Below are positions 8,665-17,529 of a stretch of 64,000 nt of DNA, in pieces (the first letter of the stretch is position 1; every line of letters starts with the position of its first letter). The notes below the pieces were generated by a model. That model had not been told where the DNA came from and ran no database searches. It was given only the letters and a program-made list of their open reading frames with translations. A program made the position numbers and the translations under genes. The DNA comes from SZUA-430 sp034440355 (GTDB lineage: Bacteria; Pseudomonadota; Alphaproteobacteria; Micropepsales; Micropepsaceae): positions 40,310 to 104,309 of the forward strand of contig JAWXBY010000166.1 in assembly GCA_034440355.1 (NCBI GenBank), written 5' to 3'.

Positions 8665-9704
8665 TCGATGTTCAGGCGGTACACGCGTTTTGCCGTACCG
8701 CTGAACAAGGCCGTCTTTTCGTCCGCCGAATAGTCCTTCGCGAGGCGCTTGAACGAGTTCCACAGGGCGGTGTAGGTCGCGCCGAAGCGGTCGACGGGGA
8801 AGTTGCTTTCGAACATGCAGCGGTTGGCGCCGAAGGATTCGATGCAGGCTTCGACGTAGGGTTTCCATTGCGCGGCGAGAGTCTGCGACGTCTCGTCGGG
8901 GCCGGCCATGCGGGCGCGCCAGCCGCCGAAGGGCATCGGCAATCCGCCGACTTTCACGTTGACGTTGGGACAGTCGGCGAGCGTTTTGATGTTCTGGCGC
9001 CAGATGGCGAAGCGTTCCTCGCGCTTGCCTTTGTAGCGTCCGATGCCGAGCGGCGTGCCGACGTGGTCGAGCACGATGGTCGTTTCGGGAAAGGCGCGCG
9101 CGAGATCGATCAGGTCAGGCAGTTGCGGTTCGAGCAGCCAGGCGTCGAAGGACAGGCCGAGTTTGTGGAGGTGCTTGAAGCCGTCGCGGAATTCTTTGCT
9201 GAGATAGAGGCCCGCGGTGTTTCTGCCCGACAGCGGACCCAGCACGTTCGGGTCTTCGTCGTAGGAGGCGGAGTGGCGGATGCCGCGGAAGCGGCCGTGG
9301 CCGGCGGCGATGTGCGAGCGCAGTACGTCTTCCGCCGCGTCGCCGATGCGCAGATTGACGTGGCCGACGATGCCGGCGCAGGCGCGCACGTCGCCATAAA
9401 TGCCGCTGGCGGTCATGGCGGCGACGCCGTTCACGAATTCCGTTTCCCCGACGCATTTGAGGTGGTCGGGGCCGTCGGCGCGGTACATCGCGCCGCATTC
9501 CATGTAGACCGTCGCGCGCACGTTGTGGCCGCCGGTGATGTCGGCGAGAAGTTCGTCCAACAGATAACGCGGTATGTCGCGCAGAATGTCGACGAAGCCG
9601 TGGTCGGAGGCCGGCAGGTTCTTGATGACGGCGGCGGGCCGGTCCCACAAGTGATGGTGCGGGTCGATGATCGGAAGGCCGGGCTCGAGGATTTGCTCGC
9701 TCAT
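8661..9704 (-). CDS. amidohydrolase family 2 (TIM-barrel metal-dependent hydrolase)
   Basis: 347 residues. PIIDPHHHLWDRP near the N-terminus gives the H-x-H metal motif of amidohydrolase_2 proteins. Later landmarks include FRGIRHSASYDED, ETTIVLDHVGTPLGIGRY and CMFESNFPVDR, which hold the remaining His/Asp ligands in this family. Members include lactonases and decarboxylases of cyclic or aromatic acids; the substrate cannot be specified. It lies 65 bases downstream of the VOC gene and is probably the last gene of the 11470-to-8661 operon under the divergent LysR regulator. Confidence 0.85.
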   Translation of the reverse strand: MSEQILEPGLPIIDPHHHLWDRPAAVIKNLPASDHGFVDILRDIPRYLLDELLADITGGHNVRATVYMECGAMYRADGPDHLKCVGETEFVNGVAAMTASGIYGDVRACAGIVGHVNLRIGDAAEDVLRSHIAAGHGRFRGIRHSASYDEDPNVLGPLSGRNTAGLYLSKEFRDGFKHLHKLGLSFDAWLLEPQLPDLIDLARAFPETTIVLDHVGTPLGIGRYKGKREERFAIWRQNIKTLADCPNVNVKVGGLPMPFGGWRARMAGPDETSQTLAAQWKPYVEACIESFGANRCMFESNFPVDRFGATYTALWNSFKRLAKDYSADEKTALFSGTAKRVYRLNID

Positions 9705-9769
9705 GGTCGCCTCGTTCGGTGGTGCATTGTTTTGGCACCAACCGACGCCGACCGGAAGGGACTAATCGC

Positions 9770-10129
9770 TCACATCTCAAGCCGCGGCGCGCCGACGCGG
9801 ATGAGGTTGCCGTTGAGGTCGACGAGGGCGAACTCCGGCGTGCCCCAAGGTTTGTCTTCGATCGGCATGAGTTTGCCCACCTTCGCCGCTTCGAACGCGC
9901 GATAGGTGGCGTTTAGGTCGTCGACGCAGAGATAGCAGGAGTGGTCCTTGATCGAGCCGTCGATGCCGGGCACCTCGAAGAACTGCAATTGGATGCCGCC
10001 GCGGACCATGAACAGGAACGAGTCCGGTGGATCCTGTTCGTGCGCGCAGATGAAGCCTAGCTTTTCGTAGAACGCGCGAGTCTCGGCGGACTTGCGCATC
10101 GGCAATGTCGGAACGGCGAAGTCAGGCAT
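9770..10129 (-). CDS. VOC-fold protein (glyoxalase/bleomycin-resistance type)
   Basis: 119 residues, a single vicinal-oxygen-chelate module. VPTLPMRKSAETRAFYEKLGF is the first beta-alpha-beta unit with the typical R-AFYEKLGF. SFLFMVRGGIQLQFFEVP and the late PWGTPEFALVDLNGNLIRVG complete the fold. The length and D-x-N-G-N-L ending are those of bleomycin-resistance-like members, which can bind a ligand without metal catalysis. ATG at 10129 lies inside the 3' end of the epimerase gene (8-base overlap), so the genes are co-translated. The substrate is unknown. Confidence 0.8.
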   Translation of the reverse strand: MPDFAVPTLPMRKSAETRAFYEKLGFICAHEQDPPDSFLFMVRGGIQLQFFEVPGIDGSIKDHSCYLCVDDLNATYRAFEAAKVGKLMPIEDKPWGTPEFALVDLNGNLIRVGAPRLEM

Positions 10130-11063
10130 GGGACACCTTGAACGAAAGGGCCGTGGCGGGGGCGCCGACCTCATACGGCGTGACGTCGGACCAGAAGCGG
10201 CGGGTGAACTTCGTGCCGTCGACTTCGTAGGGGCGATCCCAGGTGAAGCCTACGTCCGCCACCTCTCGCAGGAAGCGCGAGAACAAGCCGAGCAATGGGA
10301 GGAGCCATAGGGGGATGGCTCTGATTCTTAATTTGACGTGGAGCGCGTCGGCGCCGAGTTGCAGAATCTCGCGCGGCGTGCGCGTCGGTGCGCACGGCAT
10401 GTTCCAGACTTGGCCGAACGCGTCGTCCGGCGCGTCGAGCAGCGTGATCACGGCGCGCGCGATGTCGGGCACGTAGGCGAAGTCGTGGGGGATATCGGGC
10501 GGCGCTAGCATGAACGCAGGCTCCCCTTGCGCGAGCCTGCCGAAGGCGCTGGCGCCCAGATGAGATGCGGGGACACCGGGGCCGTAGAAGTCGGTGCAGC
10601 GCAAGGCTGCGATGCGAACGCGGCCTGCGGCTGTGGCGGCCATCCAGATGCGGGTGACCTCGGAGAGGATCGCGGGCTTTTCCCCGCGTTTGGTCAGAGG
10701 CATGTCTTCGCGGCGCGGCTTGTTCTGCGGTCCCAGCATGTACAGGTTGTCGACGAAGACCGCGCGCGCGCCGGTTTCGGCGCAGGCTTCGACAATGTTG
10801 GTGATCGTCTTCGGCCAGACTTTGCGCCACACGCGGGCGTCGTACGGGAAGCCCACGGCCAAGACGACTTGGCGTGCGCCGGTGATGGCTTGGCGAACGG
10901 ATTGAGCGTCGAGGACGTCGCACGATCTGAAGGCCGCTTTCGCCGGCAGGTCGGTCGGGCGGCTGCGTTGAGCGACGCAGATTTCGTCGCCGCGAGCGGC
11001 GAGTGCTTGCGCGGTCGCGCGTCCGGCGGCGCCGTATCCGATGACGACGGTGAGGCCGGTCAT
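10122..11063 (-). CDS. NAD(P)-dependent epimerase/dehydratase (extended SDR-like)
   Basis: 313 residues. TVVIGYGAAGRATAQALAARGDEI is a Rossmann dinucleotide fold with a G-x-G-x-x-G-like turn. VLAVGFPYDARVWRKVWPKTITNIVEACAETGARAVFVDNLYMLGP fits the extended SDR pattern, with ALRCTDFYGPGVP and DFAYVPDIARAV as typical late motifs. A canonical Y-x-x-x-K is not visible at the usual place, so catalysis may differ. ATG at 11063 overlaps the preceding membrane-protein stop in ATGA, and its own end overlaps the VOC gene. The three genes form a tightly coupled operon. Its reaction is not known. Confidence 0.8.
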   Translation of the reverse strand: MTGLTVVIGYGAAGRATAQALAARGDEICVAQRSRPTDLPAKAAFRSCDVLDAQSVRQAITGARQVVLAVGFPYDARVWRKVWPKTITNIVEACAETGARAVFVDNLYMLGPQNKPRREDMPLTKRGEKPAILSEVTRIWMAATAAGRVRIAALRCTDFYGPGVPASHLGASAFGRLAQGEPAFMLAPPDIPHDFAYVPDIARAVITLLDAPDDAFGQVWNMPCAPTRTPREILQLGADALHVKLRIRAIPLWLLPLLGLFSRFLREVADVGFTWDRPYEVDGTKFTRRFWSDVTPYEVGAPATALSFKVSHA

Positions 11064-11470
11064 TCGGATTCTCCGCGCGGCGACCATGCGCGCCAGCCGC
11101 TTGTCAGCAGGTAGCAGAAGAAGGTCACGACGGTGAGGGCCGTGTCGACGAGGATGATGTTGTTGGTGCTGTCGACGAAGGTCACGTTGGCTGCTGGGTC
11201 GGGTTTGACGAAATAGGCCAGGAAGATCGCGACGCCTGCTTTGTGAAAGAGGACAAGTTCCCAGATGCCCGTCATGCGACGCGGGAACAATCCGAGGAGC
11301 GTGAAGAGGCCGGCGAAGACGAGGTAACCGAACATGCGCCACGCCTCGATGTTGACCCGCTCCGGCGGGAAGGAGTCGAAGGTCAGCGCCGGCGTCGCGA
11401 AGGCGCCGACGGAAGCGAGCCCGAGGCCGATCATTAGTATTCGGGCGAGGCGGTCGCGCGCGGGCGTCAT
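11060..11470 (-). CDS. small integral membrane protein
   Basis: 136 residues with four predicted membrane helices: around LARILMIGLGLASVGAFATPAL, MFGYLVFAGLFTLLGLF, LVLFHKAGVAIFLAYFV and IILVDTALTVVTFFCYLLTSGW. The arrangement is like DUF4345-type or DoxX-like small membrane proteins, but I cannot assign a family firmly. The ATG at 11470 is preceded by AAGGAGAG at good spacing; a Met five codons upstream is less likely. It is the first gene of the operon and is divergent from the LysR gene, with a T-N11-A dyad in the spacer. Function unknown. Confidence 0.7.
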   Translation of the reverse strand: MTPARDRLARILMIGLGLASVGAFATPALTFDSFPPERVNIEAWRMFGYLVFAGLFTLLGLFPRRMTGIWELVLFHKAGVAIFLAYFVKPDPAANVTFVDSTNNIILVDTALTVVTFFCYLLTSGWRAWSPRGESE

Positions 11471-11555
11471 GTCTCTCTCCTTCATGATTAGCGGCCGCGG
11501 GTTCGGCCCGTACTCCCAAGGTGGAGAGAACGTGGCCCATTGGGAATTTGCTAAC

Positions 11556-11576
11556 TTCGTTGGTCTGTTATACGAA
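11556..11576. promoter_or_regulatory. candidate LysR-type operator (T-N11-A dyad)
   Basis: TTCGT at 11556-11560 and ACGAA at 11572-11576 are a perfect inverted repeat with exactly eleven bases between, which is the T-N11-A signature of LysR-type regulators. It lies in the divergent spacer between the LysR gene and the membrane-protein operon, ending just upstream of the LysR ATG, so it could serve autoregulation and operon control. Confidence 0.45.
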
Positions 11577-11581
11577 AAACG

Positions 11582-12628
11582 ATGAGCTCAGAGCCCGATT
11601 GGACGCTTTACCGCACGTTTCTGACCGTCGCGAAGCTTGGGTCGCTGTCGGCGGCGGCGCGGTCTTTGGGGCTGACGCAGCCGACCGTCGCCAGGCATGT
11701 CGAGAGTTTGGAGGCGGACCTCGAGGTCGATCTGTTTTTGCGTTCGCCGCGGGGGTTGTTGCCGACGGATATCGCGCTGGCGTTGCTGCCGCAGGCGGAG
11801 GCGATTGCCGCGTCGGCCTCGACGTTGCTTCGAACGGCCGCGAGCGGCAAGGGAGAGATGACCGGCAGCGTGCGCGTCAGCGCGAGCGAGGTTATGGGGG
11901 TCGAGCGGTTGCCGCCCGTTCTCGCCGCGTTGCGCTTGGCGCACCCGCGTCTCGATATCCAGTTGGTGCTGTCGGACGGCCTTCACGATTTGCTGACGCG
12001 CGAGGCGGATGTCGCTGTGCGGCAGACCGTGCCGACGCAAGGGGCGTTGTTCGCGAAGAAGCTGCCGCCGACGGAGATTGGGCTTTACGCGCACGCGTCA
12101 TATTTGAAGCGGAGGGGCGTGCCGCGGTCGCTTGGTGATCTCGCGCAGCACGACGTGATCGGGTTCGATCGTCACACGCCTGCGGTACGGGATATGCTGC
12201 AGCGGTTTCCGGATATTGAAAACGCGCGCTTTGCGCTGCGGACCGATAACGACTTGGCGAAGTTCGCTGCGGTTCGCGCGGGGCTTGGCGTTGGCGTCAT
12301 GCAGGTTGGTATTGCGGCGCGTGACGCGTCTTTGAAGCGCGTGTTGGCGGATCAGCTTTCGATCCAGCTGCCGCTTTGGATCGTGATGCATGAGGATCTG
12401 AAGTCGAGCGCCATCTGCCGGGCGGTGTTCGATGCTTTGGCGGTGGGGCTTTCGGAGATGGCGGTGAAGCGTTGGCCCTCTCCACCATCCGCGTTCGCCA
12501 GGGCTACGGCGGACGGTCCCCCTCCCCCGCTTGCGGGGGAGGATGAGAGGCGTGGGGTTAGTGGCGGGCGACGAGGTCTTTCTGGTAGGTCAGCGACGAG
12601 AGCCAGAAAAACGCTGCCGCGGGGATGA
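11582..12628 (+). CDS. LysR-family transcriptional regulator with repeat-derived C-terminal tail
   Basis: 348 residues. The N-terminal winged HTH is clear (LYRTFLTVAKLGSLSAAARS, then LTQPTVARHVESLE), followed by a periplasmic-binding-protein-like effector domain. LysR proteins usually end near residue 300. Here, after about residue 297, the frame runs through an intergenic palindromic repeat (PPSAFARATADGPPPPLAGE region) and then 71 bases into the 3' end of the convergent MFS gene. The tail is therefore probably acquired by loss of the original stop. It likely controls the divergent operon at 8661-11470 through the dyad at 11556. Its inducer is unknown. Confidence 0.88.
   Translation: MSSEPDWTLYRTFLTVAKLGSLSAAARSLGLTQPTVARHVESLEADLEVDLFLRSPRGLLPTDIALALLPQAEAIAASASTLLRTAASGKGEMTGSVRVSASEVMGVERLPPVLAALRLAHPRLDIQLVLSDGLHDLLTREADVAVRQTVPTQGALFAKKLPPTEIGLYAHASYLKRRGVPRSLGDLAQHDVIGFDRHTPAVRDMLQRFPDIENARFALRTDNDLAKFAAVRAGLGVGVMQVGIAARDASLKRVLADQLSIQLPLWIVMHEDLKSSAICRAVFDALAVGLSEMAVKRWPSPPSAFARATADGPPPPLAGEDERRGVSGGRRGLSGRSATRARKTLPRG
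12521..12542. repeat. palindromic repeat element (hairpin) inside the LysR 3' end
   Basis: A perfect 10-bp stem, CCTCCCCCGC and its complement, with a TT loop. The flanking GC-rich sequence resembles the palindromic intergenic repeats seen in many alphaproteobacteria. It is translated here as the tail of the LysR protein, and could also act as a hairpin between the convergent LysR and MFS genes. Confidence 0.55.
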
Positions 12629-14054
12629 AGATGAGGGCGGTGGCGGCCATCGATTGGCGAAGGCCTTCGCCGTAGGCTGCCGTGCAGATGGCTCTTTGAG
12701 CTTCGGGGAGTGTCGCGAGGACGTCTTTGGCGCGGCACATTTCGTTGGTGAGGATGCCGGCCATGCCGTTCGCGGCGAGTTGTTGGCCCATGAACATGTC
12801 GCTCATGAAGCCGACGATCTGCGGGCCTAAGCCGTTGCCGATGAGGGCGATGATGAGGAGCAGGATCGCGATGGCCGAGGCGCGCGAGCGAGTCGATACC
12901 ACGCCCTGCCCGATCGTGTATTGCCCGCCGAGATAGGTGTAGTGCAGCGTCGACGCTGTGGCCCAGAACCACCACGCCAGGTCGATGTTTTCTGTCGGCA
13001 TGAAGAATGCCGCTTCGTAGAACGGGATCGAGAGGAAGAGGCCCAGTGCCGGAATCCAGGCGACGGCGCTTGGGAAGCGTGGGGTCAGCTTCTCCGTGGC
13101 GAAGCCGCCGATGAAGGTGCCCGCGGCCGCCGCCAGCGAGAGCGGAACGCCGAACTGCAGCGCGAATTCGCCCGGGCTGATGCCGTGAATGCGCTGCGCC
13201 ATCGGCGCCTGAAATCCGGCGAGGCCGTAGCCGACCACCGCGGTGAGCGCCGCGCCAGTCGCCATGGTCCAGAACGTCGGCTTGGTCGCGAGTTCGCGCA
13301 GCGTCTGCATGATACCGGCGCTCGACAGGCGCGGCATGTCGGGCGGATCGGAGAAGCCGCGCGGCGGCTCTTTGATCGTGAACAAGACGATGAGGGCGAT
13401 GATCACGCCCGGCGCGCCGATCGCGACGAAGGCGATGCGCCAGCCTTCGACGTTGGACCAGTCGATGGGGAAGAGCGCGGCTAGGCTTTGCCCCTGCAGC
13501 CACTGTTCGACGTTGGCGCCGGTGAGGTTGGTGGCGATCGGGCCGCCGAACGCGTTCGCGAGGGCTGCGCCGATGGTTACGCCCATTGCGTAGATGCCGA
13601 GCGCGTTGGCGCGGCTGGACGGTTTGAAGTAGTCGCCGATGAGCGAGTTGGCGGGCGGCGTGCAGCCGGCTTCACCGATGGCGACGCCGATGCGCGCGAC
13701 GAGCAGGAAGAGGAAGCTGGTGGCGAAGCCGCAGAGCGCCGCCATCACCGACCAGATCGCGATGCACAGCGCGATGATGACGACGCGGTTGTAGCGATCG
13801 GCCGCGATCGCGATCGGGATGCCCATCAGGGCGTAGAAAATTGCGAAGGGCGGGCCGTTGAGGAAGCCGTATTCGGTGTCGCTGAGGTTGAAGGCGTTGA
13901 TGACGGGCTGGGCGATGACCGAGAGGAGGTTCCGGTCGATGAAGTTCAGCGTGTAGACGAGGGCCAGAAGGATCAGCACATAGCCGCGGTACGACGGCGA
14001 GCCGTAGCTACGCCCGGCGGCGCCAGGCGCCACCGCAGTTGATGCTTCGGCCAC
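12558..14054 (-). CDS. MFS transporter, spinster-like
   Basis: 498 residues with about twelve membrane helices. The first helix pair reads GYVLILLALVYTLNFIDRNLLSV, and the cytoplasmic loop ADRYNRVVIIALCI and the GEAGCTPPANSLIGDYF segment are typical of the spinster-related MFS group common in proteobacteria. These proteins move small organic solutes; specificity cannot be deduced. A longer loop between helices 5 and 6 (around the NLTGANVEQWLQGQ region) and the soluble insert near AKDVLATLPEAQRAICTAAYG are noteworthy but occur in this group. Its 3' end is overlapped by the LysR frame. Confidence 0.87.
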   Translation of the reverse strand: MAEASTAVAPGAAGRSYGSPSYRGYVLILLALVYTLNFIDRNLLSVIAQPVINAFNLSDTEYGFLNGPPFAIFYALMGIPIAIAADRYNRVVIIALCIAIWSVMAALCGFATSFLFLLVARIGVAIGEAGCTPPANSLIGDYFKPSSRANALGIYAMGVTIGAALANAFGGPIATNLTGANVEQWLQGQSLAALFPIDWSNVEGWRIAFVAIGAPGVIIALIVLFTIKEPPRGFSDPPDMPRLSSAGIMQTLRELATKPTFWTMATGAALTAVVGYGLAGFQAPMAQRIHGISPGEFALQFGVPLSLAAAAGTFIGGFATEKLTPRFPSAVAWIPALGLFLSIPFYEAAFFMPTENIDLAWWFWATASTLHYTYLGGQYTIGQGVVSTRSRASAIAILLLIIALIGNGLGPQIVGFMSDMFMGQQLAANGMAGILTNEMCRAKDVLATLPEAQRAICTAAYGEGLRQSMAATALIFIPAAAFFWLSSLTYQKDLVARH

Positions 14055-14269
14055 GTTCCCTCACTGAGTGTTCTGATTTGTATTTGTGCTGCGACATTAG
14101 CGGCATCTCGCGACCTGGCAATGCGCCCTCTGCACGGCGAATACATCGGGCGGTTGATAACGCGGGGTAACACTCTGCTTCCCGATGAATCGCACTCGAA
14201 TGTGAGCGTCCTGTCGCCTTCACCGGTTTCGCGCCATGGCCTACGGTGCCTGCAGGGCTCGGGGGTATT

Positions 14270-17200
14270 ATGAAATTTCAGTTGTTCGCGTGTGCGATGG
14301 CGGCTTGCGCCGCCGCGGTGTTGGTGCAGGCCGGGGACGGCAAGGACGACAAGAAGCCCAAGTGGGATGTGTCGGCGCCGCCGTTGCCGACGCGGCCGGT
14401 CACGATCAACGTCGATGAAGGCACGTGGATGAACGTCGACGTGAGCCCCGACGGGAAGACGATCGCGTTCGATTTGCTCGGCGACATCTACACGATGCCC
14501 ATAACCGGCGGCGCGGCGACACGGATTGCCGAGGGATTGCCCTTCGAGATGCAGCCGCAGTTCTCGCCCGATGGCGCCAAGATCGCATTCACCAGTGACC
14601 GGGGCGGCGCCGACAACATCTGGCTTATGAACGCGGATGGGTCGGACAAGCGGCAGCTCACGCAGGAGAAATTCCGGCTGACGAACGAACCTGCGTGGAG
14701 CCGCGACGGCAAGTACGTCGCCGCTCGAAAGCACTTCACGACGCAGCGCTCGCTCGGTACCGGCGAAATCTGGCTCTATCATGTGGGCGGCGGCGACGGC
14801 GTGTTGCTCGTCAAGCGCGCGAACGAGAAGCTGCAGAAGGAGCTTGGCGAACCCGCCTTCACGCCCGACGGCACCGGCATCTACTACGCGCGCAATGTCT
14901 CGGCCGGGAACACGTTCAACTATGCGCAGGATTCGAACACAAGCTTGTTCGAGATCGAGCGCTACGACTTGGCGGACGGTGAAGTGTCGACCGTCGTCAA
15001 CGGCGCCGGCGGCGCTGTGCGGCCGACGCCGTCGCCAGACGGCAAGAAGCTCGCCTTCGTGCGCCGCGAGCGCAACGTCTCGTCGCTATTCGTCAAGACT
15101 CTGGCGACCGGCAGGATCGACAAGATCTATGTTCCGCTCGATCGCGACTTGCAGGAAACGTGGGCCGTGCACGGCGTCTATCCGACGATGGCTTGGACGC
15201 CCGACTCGAAGAGCGTCGTGTTCTGGGCCGGTGGCAAGATCCGCCGCGTCGACCTTGCCGGTAAGGCGAGCGTTATTCCCTTCAAGGTGAACGACACGCG
15301 CACGGTGATCGATCCGCCGCGGCCTGCGGTCGAAGTCGCGCCCGACATCCGGCCCACGCAAATGCCGCGCTATCTCACGGTTTCGCCGGACGGGAAGCGC
15401 TTTGTCTTCGACACGCTGGGCAAGCTCTACGTCAGCGCGGGGGCGGGCCCCGCGAAGCATCTGATCGACAACAATTCGTATCCGTTCGAGTACTTCCCCT
15501 CGTTCTCTCGTGACGGAAAATCCATCGTCTACGTCGAGTGGACGGACGACGGGTTGGGTCATGTGCGCATCGTGTCCGCGAGCGGCGGCGGCCGGCGCAC
15601 GGTAACGCCCGAGCCCGGACACTATCGCCGGCCGCGCTTCTCGCCCGACGGCAAGACCATCGTCTACGAGAAGGGACAGGGCGGAAACCTGCTGTCGTCG
15701 CTGCACTCAGACGATCCGGGCATCTATCGCGTTCCCGCGAGCGGTGGGACGCCGAAACGCGTGACGCGGTCCGGCGCCAATCCGCATTTCGGCGCGGCGG
15801 GGGACCGTATCTTCTTCACCGAAGTCGAGGACCAGAAGACGCATCTCGTCAGCGTCGACCTCAACGGCGAGGCGAAGCGCAAGCATGCGTCGGGCGAACT
15901 CGTCACGGGCTATGAGGTTTCGCCAAAGGGCGATGCGGTCGCCTTCATCGACAACTACGCCGCATATGTCATGCCGCTGACGCCGGGACCGCAGGACGTA
16001 TCGGCCGGCAAGAAAAGCTCGGCAGTGCCGGTGGTGCGCGTCAGCGAGGGCGGCGCGACCTATCCCGCGTGGTCGAGCGATGGGAGGCGGCTCTACTGGA
16101 CGCTGGGGCCGGCGGTGTACTCGATGAACTTGGACGTCGCGATGCCGTCGGCGCCCAAGCCGAAGACGCCGGATCCGGGAAAGCCCGCCGTCGACCACCA
16201 TGGCGTGCTCGGCGTCAGTATGGGTCTCGACAAGCCGGAAGGCGTTACCGCTCTCGTCGGCGCACGCGTTGTCACCATGGCCGCGGCGGACGGCGGGGTG
16301 ATCGAGGACGGGGTCGTCGTCGTTAGCGGCCATCGCATCACGGCGGTGGGCAAGCGCAGCGACGTCACACCACCCTCGGGCGCGCGGATCGTCGATGTGA
16401 GAGGCAAGACGATCATCCCGGGTCTCATCGACGCGCACGCGCACGGTCCGTTGGGCGATGATGACATCGTGCCGAAGCAGAACTGGTCGGCGATCGCGCA
16501 TCTGGCGCTGGGCGTGACAACGATCTTCGATCCGTCGAACCAGGCGAGCGAAGCGTTCTTGGCGCAGGAAATGCAGCGTATGGGCATGATCTTGGGCCCG
16601 CGCATCTTCACGACGGCGGAGATCGTGTACGGCGCGAAAGGGTTCCGGTTCGCGGATATCGAATCGTACGACGACGCGCTTGCCCATGTGCGCCGTCTTA
16701 AGGCGCAGGGCGCGCACGGCATCAAGAACTACAACCAGCCACGCCGCGATCAGCGCCAACAGGTCGTGGCGGCCGCAATCGCGGAGAACATCGCCGTCGT
16801 CGCGGAAGGCGCGTCGCTGTTCACGCAGGACGTGACGATCCTGCAGGACGGCAACACGAGCCTCGAGCACAATTTCCCGCAGGCCGTACTTTATGAAGAC
16901 GTGCTCAGCCTCTTTGCGCAGACCAAGGTCGCCTACAACCCGACGCTCGTCGTGACCTACGGTGGCCTGGCAGGCGACCCTTACTGGCGCTACGTCGACG
17001 ACGTGTGGACGCATCCCATCTTGTCACGCCATGTGCCGCCGCAAATCCTGCAACCCAGGAACGTGCGCCGCACCAAGGCGCCGGAGGGCGACTTCGTCGA
17101 CAACGCAAGCGCCCGCGAAGCCAAGAAGCTCATGAACCGCGGCGTGCTCGTTTCGATCGGCGCGCACGGGCAAGAGGAGGGTCTGGGCTCGCACTGGGAG

Positions 17201-17476
17201 CTGTGGTCGTTCGTGCGCGGCGGGATGAGCCCGCTTGAGGCGCTGAAGACGGGGACAGTGAATCCGGCGCGGCATCTGGGGTTCTCGGCCGACATCGGTT
17301 CGCTGGAGGCGGGGAAGCTCGCGGATATGCTGATCCTCAGCGCCAATCCGCTGGAGAACATCCGCAACTCGGACAAGATCGAGAGCGTGATGCAGAACGG
17401 GCATCTCTACGACGCGGCGTCCATGAACGAGGTTGTCACGGGGAGCCGCAAGCGGGCGCCGTACTACTGGGAATAG
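14270..17476 (+). CDS. exported TolB-like beta-propeller fused to an amidohydrolase domain
   Basis: 1068 residues. A Sec leader (KFQLFACAMAACAAAVLVQA) is followed by a propeller of repeated SPDG motifs (VSPDGKTIAFDLLGD, SPDGAKIAFTSDRGG, and several more to about residue 640), as in TolB and prolyl-oligopeptidase propellers. From about residue 665 comes an amidohydrolase domain: ALVGARVVTM, GKTIIPGLIDAHAHGP with the H-x-H metal pair near residue 722, and the terminal GSLEAGKLADMLIL. This two-domain layout is known in imidazolonepropionase-like hydrolases; the substrate is undetermined. I chose the ATG at 14270 because it starts the signal peptide; an in-frame start eight codons earlier is weaker. 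Confidence 0.88.
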   Translation: MKFQLFACAMAACAAAVLVQAGDGKDDKKPKWDVSAPPLPTRPVTINVDEGTWMNVDVSPDGKTIAFDLLGDIYTMPITGGAATRIAEGLPFEMQPQFSPDGAKIAFTSDRGGADNIWLMNADGSDKRQLTQEKFRLTNEPAWSRDGKYVAARKHFTTQRSLGTGEIWLYHVGGGDGVLLVKRANEKLQKELGEPAFTPDGTGIYYARNVSAGNTFNYAQDSNTSLFEIERYDLADGEVSTVVNGAGGAVRPTPSPDGKKLAFVRRERNVSSLFVKTLATGRIDKIYVPLDRDLQETWAVHGVYPTMAWTPDSKSVVFWAGGKIRRVDLAGKASVIPFKVNDTRTVIDPPRPAVEVAPDIRPTQMPRYLTVSPDGKRFVFDTLGKLYVSAGAGPAKHLIDNNSYPFEYFPSFSRDGKSIVYVEWTDDGLGHVRIVSASGGGRRTVTPEPGHYRRPRFSPDGKTIVYEKGQGGNLLSSLHSDDPGIYRVPASGGTPKRVTRSGANPHFGAAGDRIFFTEVEDQKTHLVSVDLNGEAKRKHASGELVTGYEVSPKGDAVAFIDNYAAYVMPLTPGPQDVSAGKKSSAVPVVRVSEGGATYPAWSSDGRRLYWTLGPAVYSMNLDVAMPSAPKPKTPDPGKPAVDHHGVLGVSMGLDKPEGVTALVGARVVTMAAADGGVIEDGVVVVSGHRITAVGKRSDVTPPSGARIVDVRGKTIIPGLIDAHAHGPLGDDDIVPKQNWSAIAHLALGVTTIFDPSNQASEAFLAQEMQRMGMILGPRIFTTAEIVYGAKGFRFADIESYDDALAHVRRLKAQGAHGIKNYNQPRRDQRQQVVAAAIAENIAVVAEGASLFTQDVTILQDGNTSLEHNFPQAVLYEDVLSLFAQTKVAYNPTLVVTYGGLAGDPYWRYVDDVWTHPILSRHVPPQILQPRNVRRTKAPEGDFVDNASAREAKKLMNRGVLVSIGAHGQEEGLGSHWELWSFVRGGMSPLEALKTGTVNPARHLGFSADIGSLEAGKLADMLILSANPLENIRNSDKIESVMQNGHLYDAASMNEVVTGSRKRAPYYWE

Positions 17477-17529
17477 GCTGTCGGAATCGATAGGGTTGCC
17501 CGGCGGCTTTTCAGTCGGAAGGCACATCC

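Noticed and set aside
8418..9905. A 495-codon plus-strand frame opposite the amidohydrolase gene.
   Set aside because: Low-complexity Val/Gly/Ala/Asp composition mirrors the real gene on the other strand.
15707..17014. A 435-codon minus-strand frame inside the propeller-amidohydrolase gene.
   Set aside because: Composition is Arg-rich and motif-free; the plus-strand frame has complete domains.
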